In this document: piece after piece, positions 33,571 to 44,899 of the stretch
How positions within the stretch are numbered: position 1 is the first letter of the stretch
Layout: each line of letters starts with the position of its first letter
NCBI RefSeq assembly: GCF_945859705.1
Contig: NC_079134.1
Span: 159,127,718-159,191,717, forward strand
Length of the DNA stretch: 64,000 nucleotides
Reading direction: 5' to 3'
Source of the DNA: Episyrphus balteatus
Taxonomy: Eukaryota > Arthropoda > Insecta > Diptera > Syrphidae
Program-made: the position numbers and the translations under genes
Notes under the pieces: generated by a model
Database searches by the model: none
Seen by the model: only the letters and a program-made list of their open reading frames with translations
What the model was told of the DNA's origin: nothing

Positions 33571-34891
33571 AATGAAACCAAGTTGTGTACTTTTTTATAG
33601 CTTATTTTCATTTAAGAAATAGTTTTTTTTTTTTTCATTGAAGACTTTCCCTTTATTTAACTAATTTTTTATTTAATAAGCAATTAATTTGCTTACCCCC
33701 GGAAATTGATAATTTTGTTATAGCTACTGTAACATCCCTGCTTGGGAGTATGCGAGTTCCCGTTCCCATGCAAGTATTTAACCAATCTTCTTCATCTATG
33801 CGAAAAAGCTCATTCAACTAGTTTTTTTTTTTTTTTACTGTTTATATATTTTTCCTTATGAAATTGTGTAAGGATATGAGCTTTAATATACATAGAATTT
33901 TATACAGGGTGAGTAAAGTATTCAATATCCGGCGAGTATGAGGAACATATTATACTTTTTTTTCTTCAAATCAAAGCCGCACATTTTGCTTTAAGATGCA
34001 ATTTGTCTTTTTTTTATATTTTCTTTCTTTATTCATAGAGAAAAATGGTAATTTTTTCTTCTCTATACTTGCTCTTTTGTGAGATTTTGTATAAAAAAAA
34101 AAGTATAAAAAAACAAAAGACAAAAAAAAAATGTGTGTTAGAAAATTGAATGAAACTTAAGATGCTATTATATTTTATGAAATGCGCTTTTTTATATGTG
34201 TTAATTTTGACGCTAAGGAGATTCGTGTCGAATCAATGGGGTGGAAGTGGAAACTTAGTGGTAAGCAAATTAATCGTTTAGAAAAAAATACAAAAAAAAA
34301 AAAAATGAGGAAAAAACACACTGTTTCTAGTGGATAGAAATAGTGTGAATAGCATGAATATTTATAGTCGTGACATGGAGATATTGTTCAAACAAGAGTA
34401 AATGAGAGAGAGTGATTTATTTAAAGATTAAATAAAAGCGATTTCATCAGGTTCAGATTGATGATATGGGTCGTGAGAATATACTGCTTCATGCGACAAA
34501 GTTGTTTTTATTTTTAATTGGAATTAAATACTGTTTAAAGAAGTGTATCAGCAAAAACTCTACAAAGGAAAAGTTATTTCTTTGAAACACGTCTGTCTCT
34601 CTACCACTATGTTGCCTGAGGCAACATATCTTTCGGTTTAGATATAGCCAATACTTTTATTTGAGTTGTCATAATAATTTTAAGTAACTGAATTTCTTGA
34701 CTTGTTAAACATTTTAAAACTTTTAAAACATTAAGAAATAACTCAGTTTGCTTCGAAAAATTATGGTTGAGAAAGTTTAAAGGGCACCTTCTGATTTGGC
34801 AAACAGCTTTAACTCTTGATGGTAGGACTTTCAAGTTTTTGTTGTTGTTCAAAGATTATAAGTTGACTTTTTGTTTGACAGAAATCAATAA
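33571..34891. other. AT-rich DNA, no gene recognised
   Basis: Long A/T runs. TACAGGGTGAGTAAAG at 33,903 resembles another dispersed repeat end. The minus-strand 81-codon frame at 34,607-34,852 has no recognisable motif. Confidence 0.4.
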
Positions 34892-35933
34892 CACCGGCAC
34901 ACAAAATAAATAAATTGCACGACTGGGGTCGGACGTACTTGCTCTTATGCTTAAAGTAACTATAATGTTAAAGCTTTTTATTCAAGAAATTTAAAATTTG
35001 ATATTTTGAAGAAATTTTATAAGTAGTATAAAAAAATTAAATCTGTTTTTATAATTAATTAAACTCCGTTTTAAATTATCTTAAAACAAAAAACAAATAT
35101 GCCATTTTATTTCTTGTATAAAAAGGTATTTTTAGAAAAAAATTTTCGAAAATTGTAGGAGCCGTTTTTTAAAAAAATAATTTTTTATGTATAAAAATTT
35201 TTTAACATTTTTCAAAAAAAAAGTTGGTATGCCATTTTGAAGAAATAATTAATTTACACATAAAAACTAAATTTCAAAATTTTTCATTGATCCGTTTTAA
35301 AAAAATTGATTTTTCAAAAAAAAATTTTGAAATATTTTTTAAAAAACCAAAAATGCGTTTTTTGAAAATTTTTAAAATTGTTATCTCGAGTTCGATTTTT
35401 TTTACGAATCCTAAACTTGCCCTATAGTACCTATATCGCAAGTAAAAAAATGCCATGTACCAGGAACCAGACCTATCTTTCTATATGTTTTTAGGCACGC
35501 TGAATCCGAATTTCAAGTCCGTTTGGCCCGGTCACCCTCCAGTTTTGAGCTGTGACTGCATTTTGTTTGGATTTTTATGACATTTTTGGGTTTTTTTTTG
35601 CCAGGGATGAAAGCGACATTTCGCGACAGTTCCAGCACACCAAAAAAAAAGTTGTATGTACCAGGAACAAGACCTATCTTTCTATATGTTTTTGGACCCT
35701 CTGAATTCGAATTTCAAGTCCGTTTTGCCCGGTCACCATCCAGTTTGAGAAAAATGTAAAAAAGACCCCAAAAGAGGCAAAAAACTTCCTTTATTTGAGT
35801 TTTTTGCATTTTACTCAAAACTGGAGGGTGACAGGGCCAAACGGACTTGAAATTCGGATTCATCGTGCCCAAATTATAGAAAGATAGGTCTGGTTCCTGG
35901 TACATGACACTTTTTTTATTTTGTGTGCCGGTG
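34892..35933. mobile_element. CACCGGCACACAAAAT TIR element
   Basis: The outer ends are inverted repeats beginning CACCGGCACACAAAATAA. The left half, from GCACGACTGGGGTCGGACGT to about 35,452, is the reverse complement of sequence found at 50,283-51,237. The right half holds three copies of a roughly 90-base unit starting GTACCAGGAAC and ending in CCAGTTTTGAG-like sequence: 35,456-35,547 (plus), 35,657-35,748 (plus) and 35,814-35,903 (minus). No coding frame. The mixture suggests a composite or nested element; no clear target duplication. Confidence 0.65.
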
Positions 35934-37080
35934 CAATTATTGTAAAAAAATTTTTCTTGCTAGTTTTTAAGATTTCTTCTATGAAGAGGAATTTTTAGAA
36001 AAAAATAGTTTGAAAATCGTTTGAGCCGTTTTTTTTAAATATAATTTATGTACATATATAAAAATTTTCCAACATTTAAAAAAAAAAATTTGATATGCCA
36101 TTTTAAAGAAACCATTAACTAACACTTTAAAATGAAATTTGGAATTTTTCAAAAATTTGACTTTTCAAAAATAAAAAATTTTGAAACATTTTTTAAAAAT
36201 TAAAAAATGTGTTTTTTTGAGAATTTTTCAAAACTTTACTGTTACTCAAACACTTTTTTATAAAAAATTTCTTTCAAATCGTGTAAGTCTTGTAGGAAAT
36301 GTTCATATTTTTCATTTTTGAAAAAAAATATTTTTTCGAATTTTGTTATATGGCAGGTAACGTTTACCCATCGATTCTTATCTCGCGCTTCAATCAATAG
36401 CCGCAGCTGCAGCCACAGCTTCAGTAGTGCAATGCTGATGATGAAACAAAAGGGTTTCGAAATGCATTCGAGGTTTGTTAACGTTTGTTTAAAGTAATAA
36501 TTTAGTTATTTTATTTTCGTTAATAATTTTGCAAAATCAAATTAAGGTGACTTATTTAATTTTGAATTGTTATCGGATTTTACGCGGTTCAACAACAAAT
36601 TTTGAGGTAACGTTAGTTTTGGTGTTAGAAAAAAATTTCAATTTCTTCTCTGCTAACTACCAGAATTGAAGAAAATCCCTCCAGTAAGTCCCGCAATTCT
36701 GTCTGTTTGTTTGCCTCTATCTCGAGATGCAGAATGCAGTCTAAACTACTGCTAAGCGAGTTGCTTCAAACTTTTTAATTAAAGGTTTTGAGGGAAAATT
36801 TAGAAAAAATAACACGAAAGAAAAAATTTATTTTTTTAATCGGAAGGCTTTAATTTTAAATGGAAATTTATTGCCAAGGCCAAACTAATTGCTGCATAAA
36901 TTGCACCAAGTCAAAATTATTCAATATTGATTTGAGTAGGTACCTACATTTTACTGTATCGTACCTTTTCCCATGTTCTTAGTTTAGATATACATTTATG
37001 TTTAACTGTTTCGACTTAATTTTCAAAGTTTTCATAAAAAATTTCGTTTTGAAACATTTTACTTTAAAATTTGGTAATTA
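35934..37080. other. Repeat-derived AT-rich DNA plus a balanced patch
   Basis: The block 35,975-36,250 resembles 35,110-35,400 (AGCCGTTTTTT, TATGCCATTTT and AAATTTTGAAA words in the same order), so it is another fragment of the same family. At about 36,360-36,470 lies a short GC-normal patch (GCCGCAGCTGCAGCCACAGC) with two CAGCTG E-boxes; it is too short to call coding or regulatory. Confidence 0.4.
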
Positions 37081-38398
37081 GACCAGTGCCGATGCCTTCA
37101 AAAACATTAAAAAGTACAAAAAAATCATAGTAGGAAAAGGAGGTGAATATGATGAAAATTAAATTAAAAATAAATTACGGGCGAGCCGAGTTCGGGAAGT
37201 GGGTGGGTTGAGTTTTTAATGGTAAAAAATGGTATATCTCGATTTCCGGCAAAACTACAAATCCTATAGAAAAAAATTGTATGACAAAAATGTAGGTAAT
37301 AAAAAGATCTACAACTTTTGCATCAACAATTTTTTCACATAACCTCAAAATTTATGTGAAAAATTAAAAAAACCGAGTTTTTGGTTTTTATTTTTATCTT
37401 TTTCAAAAACAAAAATTTTTCTACGAAATTTATTGAAAACTTACCTTATTATATCCCAAATACACTGTAATTTATTTGATTTAAAATATTTATTTTTTAA
37501 CCTTTTTTTTTACTTAATACCAAAAAAACACAATAATTTTCAATCGAAAATTCACGTGTCAAAATATCAGCTTTTTTCAAAAAATCGGTGGGTATTTTGT
37601 TCGTTAAAATCTTAACTTTCCAATAGTGTAAACAAACATTTACATTAGTATACCATAGTACATGTTCTCGGTAAAAGCAAAAAGCTTGAATTCGAAATTT
37701 TTTATCATTATTTAAAATTTTAGACTATTTATTAAAATTTACACTTAAATTACTCAAAAACCGTAACATTAATCAATATTACATGATATCCTACGTTTTT
37801 TGAGTAATTAAAGTGTAAATTTGAATAAATAGGCCAAAATTGTAAACAATGATAAAAAAATTTTTCGAATTCCAGCTTTTTTTCATTTTTTGCATTTTAC
37901 TAAAACATGTTCTATAGTATACTAAAATGTAAATTTTTTACACCATCAGAAAATAGACATTTTAACAAACGAAATGCCCACCAACTTTTTGAAAAAAGCT
38001 GATATTTTGACAGGTGAATTTATAATAAGGTAAGTTTTCACCAAATTTCGTCGAAAAATTTTTGTTTTTGAAAAAGATAAAAATAAAAAACCAAAAACTC
38101 GGTTTTTTGAATTTTTCACATAAATTTTGAGGTTATGTGAAAACATTGTTAAAATAAAAGTTGTAGATCTTTTCATTACTTACAACTTTGTCATACAACT
38201 TTTTTCCATAGGACTTGTAGTTTTGCAGGAAATCGAGATATACCATTTTTTACCATTAAAACCTCAACCCACCCACTTCCCGAACTCGGCTCGCCCGTAA
38301 TTTATTTTTCCTTTAATTTTTATCATATTCACCTTATTGTCCAATGGGTTTCATTCTACTATGATTTTTTTTGGTTTCAAAAATTATCGACCCTGGTC
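37081..38398. mobile_element. 1.32 kb near-complete palindrome (foldback element)
   Basis: The left end GACCAGTGCCGATG pairs with the right end (minus strand GACCAGGGTCGATA), and homology between the arms runs almost continuously inward through TACGGGCGAGCCGAGTTCGG, TGGTATATCTCGATTTCC and ACTTAAATTACTCAAAAA to a loop of about 20-25 bases near 37,768-37,790. It is flanked by TA on both sides (37,079-37,080 and 38,399-38,400). There is no coding sequence. Full-length arms are typical of foldback MITEs; any transcript through it would form a 600-base-pair hairpin. Minor length differences between arms show some age. Confidence 0.85.
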
Positions 38399-38705
38399 TA
38401 AATATACTGAAAGTTGATAAAAATTTTAAAAATTGGCAAATATCTTCAGGGCTTTAAAAGGTTACAGAATTGAAAAAAAAATATTATTACAATTATTGCT
38501 AAAACCATGGCACCATGGAATTGAGCCAAAATTCATTTGAGCTAGTAATGACTACAAAAAAAAAAGCAGTTTAGAAATCAATACCCCGTGAAATGGGTTC
38601 AATATAAAAGTTTGATAAAAAAAAACCTAACAAACTGCTTTTATTTTAAGTTTTTTGAAAATTTCATCTGTTGCGTATGAAAAAGTCAATATGGTTCTAT
38701 AAAAA

Positions 38706-38850
38706 ACCGACTTCTCTGGAACGAAACTTGTATTAATATTTTTTTTTTTCACGGATTCTATTAGTCCGAACTGGACGAAATGCAGGCAACAGTTTTCGAA
38801 TATAAAAAGAATTATCGAATATATAACCTACTCCTTTTTAGAAGTCGGTT
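38706..38850. repeat. CCGACTTC..GAAGTCGG short repeat
   Basis: AACCGACTTCTCTGGAACG at the left and TTTTTAGAAGTCGGTT at the right form an inverted pair like that bounding the CCGACTTCC repeats at 6,958 and 25,928, but the interior differs. It is probably a short or deleted member of that family. Confidence 0.45.
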
Positions 38851-40620
38851 AGAAAGTCCAATAAATTCTTAAAAGGGCAGAAAAAAAAACCGCAAACAGA
38901 CAAACAGAATTCCACTCTTCTCTTTCCACTTCTATGGAAATTTTGTTATTCAAAATTATTTTATATTTTTGGGAAATTCCTCCAAAACTCAGTTTTGTTG
39001 TATTTTCAAACTAATATAGATATACCAAAAGTCCCTCAAACTGTTTCTCAGAAATATTGTACTTCCTTCCATATATGATTGGCAGCGTTTTTCATGTAAA
39101 CGTGTTTGACGTAAATGTTCTTGAATGCTCTTGAATGCAGTTAAATAAACACTCTATATATGAATTCCAGGAACATTTGATAGTCTTTAAATGCCAAATT
39201 TTTGGTTATGATGCTCATCATAACTAACATTGTGAGACTAAAGTTTTCGTTATAGCAATTTTTTTCCAAAAATTTATTTGAGACTAGCAATTTGGTTCAT
39301 TTAAAAGTTTTCTCAGCATCACGATGTAAGAAGTAAAACAAACAATATATGAAAACTTTATCTTTTAAATTTCTTTTTTTTTATCTTATTGATTTTTTTG
39401 CTTCAAAAAGTTAAAAAAGTAAAAAGTTTTTTCAAAAAACTTTGTGTTAATTTTTTTTAATAAAAAACTAACTAAGCATATTTCGGAGAGAAAAAAGAAT
39501 AAAATCACGAAAAAAGAGACACTGTATAAAAAAAAAAATAAAAAATCAATATCAACAATTTTCTCATTTCCCAGAGCAGAAGCAACAGTATCCATCTCTC
39601 TGATTTGCTTAACGATATTATCTTACCAATTTACTGCTGTTTTAATGGCCAATTTAATCTCATTGTGGACTGGTCAACTTTGACTAACTGTTAGGTGGAT
39701 GTATTGATTTACCTGAACTTTAGTGATTTTTTTTTTTTATTTTAGGACGAAGGATTTTTTTCTTTGCGAACTCTTAGCCTTTCATAACCTCACATAGTTA
39801 CACATTTGCAACCTGAGATAGATCAAATAAATGAAAAAATAATACAGGACAATGTGGGTTCTTTCACGTAACGCCTGTTAGATGTCAAATAACACATATT
39901 GTTACTGTCTTAAATTGAATTAATCCAATCAAGAGAACTTATTTTTTTTTGTTTTTTCTTGTGTAGAGATTTTGTTGGGATTATTATCAAGTGTTTTGTT
40001 TGTGTGGGCTTTTAACGAAAAGATTGGATGTCCTTTCCACATTCTTAAGGAAGATATTAACTAACACGTTTTGTATCTTTTTTGTTGAAAGAATTATTTT
40101 TTTTTTTTTTTTTGAAAACCTCAAAAACCTACAGAAATTCTAGACGAAACTTTCCATTTTTATTATAAAAAAAAAAAACAAATGAAAATGAAATCAGAAA
40201 CTTCTTCGTCGTCATGAACCACTGCAATTTTAAAACAATGAACAAAAGGTGAGCTTTTTTATTTACTTTGCTGATTGAGTTAAATTGAGAAAAAAAGAAC
40301 AAAAAGAATAAAATCAAAAAAACTTTTGTACAAAACTCTCTGCATGATGATGAAATAGTTTTTTGTGTGGCTGATGTATTGATTAGGTTGGATGTGAAAT
40401 GGCAATGGAACGATTAAGTGGGTATTGAGGCAAATATCTCCAAAAGAATATTTCAGTGGAGCTAGTAGCCAGCAATTCAAAGATTTTCTAGAATGAAGAA
40501 TTTCTGAGAATCAAAAGTTCCTCACAAAAGATGAAAAGTAAACACTTAAGTCAAGAAAATAGAAAAAATACATTGCATACGAATAATAATCTTTTAAACT
40601 GGAATTTTTTTTATTATTTT
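38851..40620. other. AT-rich DNA, no gene recognised
   Basis: Single-base runs and low-complexity frames on both strands (39,386-39,683 and 40,129-40,480) without motifs. Confidence 0.45.
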
Positions 40621-40855
40621 TGCCTCTAGAGGGCACAATAATTGATCTTAAGCTCTTTTTTATAGCCTATAACTTGCGCATTATCAAGACGCTTTCAACG
40701 ATACCTCATACGTCAAACTGCGACAAGTAGTTTAAGAGCTTTGAAGGCACAGATGAACAAATATATGTGACATCATAGCTCCTAATCTACTTATCACAAT
40801 TTGACAAATGAGGTATCGTTGAAAGCGTCCTGCTCATCCGCTGGTTAAAGGCTAT
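40621..40855. repeat. Small foldback repeat with TGCCTCTAGAGGGCA end
   Basis: AAGACGCTTTCAACGATACC (from about 40,687) is inverted as GAGGTATCGTTGAAAGCGTC (ending about 40,829), and AGCCTATAACTTGCGC pairs loosely with the CCGCTGGTTAAAGGCT end. The left edge TGCCTCTAGAGGGCACAATA is shared with a partial copy at 17,501-17,581. No target duplication identified. Confidence 0.6.
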
Positions 40856-42939
40856 TACGTTGTATAAAATCAAATACGTTATAAACATTTTTTAAACAAA
40901 TTTTTTTAAACAGATTACTTTTATCGGCCAAAATATGATAAATGGTGATGTTAGTCAGATTCAATTCTTTCCCGATAATTTTGACTGCCAACTTAAACAC
41001 CGACAAATCTAAAAAAAAAAAACTTCGGGCAACCAACTCACTTTAGCGCTTATACAGAATGAATATCACAAGCTTATCTGCCAGTCCTTCAAGACCCAAG
41101 TTCTCAGTTCTAAGAAACAGATGTGCATGGGTTCACTTTGTTTTATGACCTTATACATTTTCCTTTTATCGTGCATGGTCCGATCTAACTCAAAAAATGA
41201 CATTTGACAAGACTTAAGTCTCTAAAGTGACTAAAGTTAATCAAAACATAATAATTTTAGAAGGATTATGACAAAATATTTAGTCAAAAAACCTCATAAT
41301 CAGAATTATAATTCGTTTAGGGACATTTTTAAGCTCAAATCATTTCAAATTTGGCGTTTCAATTTAACTTTCAGTCAACATCCTTTTTTCTTACTAAGAT
41401 ACAGGTTTAAATCATAAAATTCAACACACACACAAACACATACAAAATTATATCCCAAATCGCATTAATAAAAAAAAAAGGACTAACTTCAAATGGCCTT
41501 GAAAAATCCTTGTAAGTTATAAACTCGTTTCCAAACAGAAGTCATAAAAAATAAGAAACATATTGTCTGTATAGTGACAGTTGTACCATCAGGTACGTGT
41601 TATAACAAATAAATAAAAAAAAGGAAAGAAAGGAGCTTTTGTGTAATAAAATTTCAACACAAAACACACTCACATGTAAAAACGCACAATTATGTGTGTA
41701 AACCACAATAAAAGACATGTATAGTCATGAGGACATTTACCCCGAGGGAATGTTTTTTATTTTTATTTTTATTTTGTCTTGCTTTGAAGGAAAAGTTTAC
41801 TTTTATGAATCATGCTTCCACATAAGCTTTGTGATATAGGTGCAAAAAAAAAAAATGTTTTACAAATGGTAGAGGCTTAATATTGTTGCGTGGAAAAACA
41901 AATGAACAAAAAACTGCTTAAGTAAGTGAATTTATTTTTTTTTTCTTCACTTTCTCATCACCTTTTAAGAAAAATATCAGACACGAACTGAATATCGTCA
42001 TACACCGATGATGTGTGTGTGTGTGTTGTCATCATATTCAATCGAGTTAAACACTTTAGCGTGTGAAACACTTTACTGTCTAAGCTTTGTTTCATCAAAA
42101 TTGAAAAAGGATCAAAGGATTTTTACTTGGGGATAACATTAAATACAGTAAATATTTGCTGTATTGCTTTTCTCAGGAAGTATTTTGATGTTGTTTTTAC
42201 TTCGTTAGAAATTTTACGACAAACAAACAACTGTTATCGGTAGTTAACATAAAATCAATCAATAAAAGAAACATGGTGTAATGTTATACCTTTTCTAATA
42301 GCTGATAGCTTTATGTAAGTCAAAAATAAATAGTTTAAAAGATTTCTGAAGAATTTTGATTTTCGGAGTCTAAGATAGACTAAGGAAAGACTAAAATCAA
42401 ATGTTAGAGGAAATTTTTTCTCAAAGTACCTGGTAGAAACATAGAGAATGAAAGAAAAAAAAAAGGAAAATAAAATGTTCTTCAATTTTAACTAAAAATT
42501 ATTTATTCACAGAGTGATTTGGTCACTTGTTACGTTACTTTTTTAAACGCTTTTACCTAAAATATCATAGATCTTAAATGATTCCTTCAAAGAAAATTCA
42601 ATTCTAAGATGTTAATTGAAAAATTAAATTTTTCTGTAGATTTTGTTTTAAGGAGGTTTCCAAACTAATAATATGACTACTGGGCATGTACTTGCTCCTA
42701 GTAAAAATAAACTGGTAGTCTTTGAAGTCAATTTACGGACGATAATTTTACTTGATAATTTTAATTGAATTGAATTATTTGATACGTGAATAAAACTTTA
42801 TTAAAGTCTATATGTTACTTAAAAAGTATTATAATTATTTTAAGAAATCACTAATTTTTCATTTAAAAAAAATATGGGCGCGACAAATTTATTTTTGGGC
42901 ATAATTTATTAAAACTCATTGAGTTACGTTAGATTATTA
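40856..42939. other. AT-rich DNA, no gene recognised
   Basis: Contains a (GT)n run near 42,012-42,024 and small frames without motifs. At about 42,729 the words ACGGACGATAATTTTACTTG resemble the ACGATGATTTTACGTG terminus of the element at 60,344, a possible solitary end. Confidence 0.4.
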
Positions 42940-44263
42940 GGCTATTGATTATGTCGAAAAAAACAGGGTAATAAGGAACTAAGACGTTCACGGGTTTTTA
43001 TTGCAGGAATCGTTCAATGGGTTATAAAAGAAGATAAAACCGCGGAGTGCTATTAAATGAGAGGGTGGAAACTGAAGATAGGGGTGCAAAAGCCCCCTTT
43101 TTGGTTTTTTCAATATACCTCCATACCAAAATAGTCGAAACAATCATAAAAAAATATCAAAAAAATCGATTTTTTGAGTTTTTTTGCTTTTTTAGTTGTA
43201 CATTTTTTTTGGGTTGAGATAGACATAAACATTGCTCCAAAGAAAAAAAGAAGATTAAATTTCCTTCAAAATGCTGTACTCACTAAATTTTTTCATTGAA
43301 AATTGAACGAAGTATGGCCATTTTAATCTATCTTTTTTTTCGCATTTTTAGTTTTACTTAAGTAAAACAGAAACATTTGAGGGGAAAGTACGATTACTTA
43401 AGCAGCAAGAACTGATAATGAGATTTTGTAGAGGGGTTAAATACAATCATTGTTTACTATGGGAGGGAGGGTCAATGTAACCCCGTTTTGGAGGGAGGGG
43501 CAATTTTCTAAAAAAAATACTTAAAATTAAAAAAAATTATTAAAAAACAACGGCAATACTTACAGTTTTGATTGATACTTTTTTCAAAAGCTAGAATTAT
43601 AAACTTAATATTAATTTCAAAATGAAGTTATTTTAATCAATTCTTTTGATTAACTTCTTTGGCCATACTTCGATCAATTTTCAATGAAAAAATTTAGTGA
43701 GTACAGCATTTTGAAGGAAATTTAATCTTCTTTTTTTCTTTGGAGCAATGTTTATGTCTATCTCAACCCAAAAAAAATGTACAACTAAAAAAGCAAAAAA
43801 ACTCAAAAAATCGATTTTTTTGATATTTTTTTTATGATTGTTTCGACTATTTTGGTATGGAATTTTTTTTTTTCAATTTTTAAAAAACATTATTAAAATT
43901 GGAAATTTAATTCTCTACAAAAAGTTGTATATACAATATATCAAAATTTTGCGAGGTATATTTAAAAAACAAAAAAGGGGGCTTTTGCACCCCTATCTTC
44001 AGTTTCCACCCTCTCATTTAATAGCACTCCGCGGTTTTATCTTCTTTTATAACCCATTGAACGATTCCTGCAATAAAAACCCGTGAACGTCTTAGGTCCA
44101 ATTTATTCACACTCCATTAAATTTAAAGTCGCCATTAAAAAAGGGAAATTTTAAAATTTGTATGCGATTTGACAGTTTTATAATTTTTAATGGAGCCTTT
44201 AAAAATAATGGAGAGTGAATAAATTGGGCCTTAGTTCCTTTCTAAACTACATAATCAATAGCC
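42940..44263. mobile_element. 1.3 kb foldback element with TA flanks
   Basis: The ends GGCTATTGATTATGT and its inverse (ACATAATCAATAGCC) are flanked by TA. The arms share GAACTAAGACGTTCACGGGT, TAAAACCGCGGAGTGCTATT, GGGGTGCAAAAGCCCCCTTT and GCTGTACTCACTAAATTTTT in mirror order. A loop of about 320 bases (roughly 43,340-43,660) includes a piece shared with 18,395-18,640. The right arm has 93 extra bases (43,861-43,953) between GGTATGG and AGGTATATT and a nested 136 bp MITE (44,095-44,230). There is no coding sequence; the 82-codon frame at 43,838-44,086 is a by-product. Confidence 0.85.
44095..44230. mobile_element. 136 bp Harbinger-like MITE with TTA duplication
   Basis: The ends GGTCCAATTTATTCACACTC and, from the right, GGCCCAATTTATTCACTCTC are inverted repeats. 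It sits between two copies of TTA (44,092-44,094 and 44,231-44,233) inside the right arm of the foldback. The left arm keeps the uninterrupted target (GAACTAAGACGTTC at about 42,977-42,990, one TAA), which proves both insertion and duplication. GG(T/C)CC ends with a 3-base TWA duplication fit the PIF/Harbinger superfamily. Confidence 0.9.
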
Positions 44264-44335
44264 TATATGGCAACATTTATAGGAAATAAGCCTTAAAAAA
44301 AAAATCAAAATTAGTTGCCTCAGTTAAAGGGGTCT

Positions 44336-44548
44336 GGGCCCCTGTTCTGTAACTTTATCACTGGCGATAAACGTCTCCTAAATCCATTTTCTTCCATAAA
44401 TAAAGCAAAATTTCTTTCAAATTCAGAATTTATGAATTAATAAATTATGATCTGAAACAAAATTTCTTTTATTTTAATGGGATTTATTGGATTTTAAAGT
44501 TATTCAAATATTTTATCGCCAGTGATAAAAGTTACAGAACATATGGGC
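44336..44548. mobile_element. 213 bp MITE with TTATCACTGGCGATAAA ends
   Basis: TGTTCTGTAACTTTATCACT then GGCGATAAA at the left pairs with TTTATCGCCAGTGATAAAAG then TTACAGAACA at the right; the outermost bases GGGCCCC and GGGC are less well matched. The interior is AT-rich without a frame. Target duplication is unresolved. Confidence 0.75.
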
Positions 44549-44899
44549 ACTGGTGTTTAAAGTTAGAACGCGACAAATTTTTTTATGGCTGAATTTGATA
44601 GATGACGTTTTACGACAAATGTTTATTACAAATTTTTACCAAAAAGTCCCATAAACAAAAAGTTTTCATGTAGTAGTGCTAGGTTTTGGTATTTCAGTTT
44701 TCATATGGAAGTGGTAAGGTTTCAGTAATTCACTTAATTGGGCATTATTTGCAAAATAAGTGTGGTAACAATTTTTATTTTCCATAATCTATTAAAAGTC
44801 ATCGAAGAACAGTAGGTATATTATGGAAAAATTTATAGCAATGAGGCATTTTGAAAAAAAAAAATCCTTTTATTAAGGTAATTATATTAAATTCAGTTT

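Noticed and set aside
36380..36470. Coding exon in the GC-normal patch
   Set aside because: Only about 15 Ala-rich codons can be read before a stop and the flanking splice sites are unconvincing.
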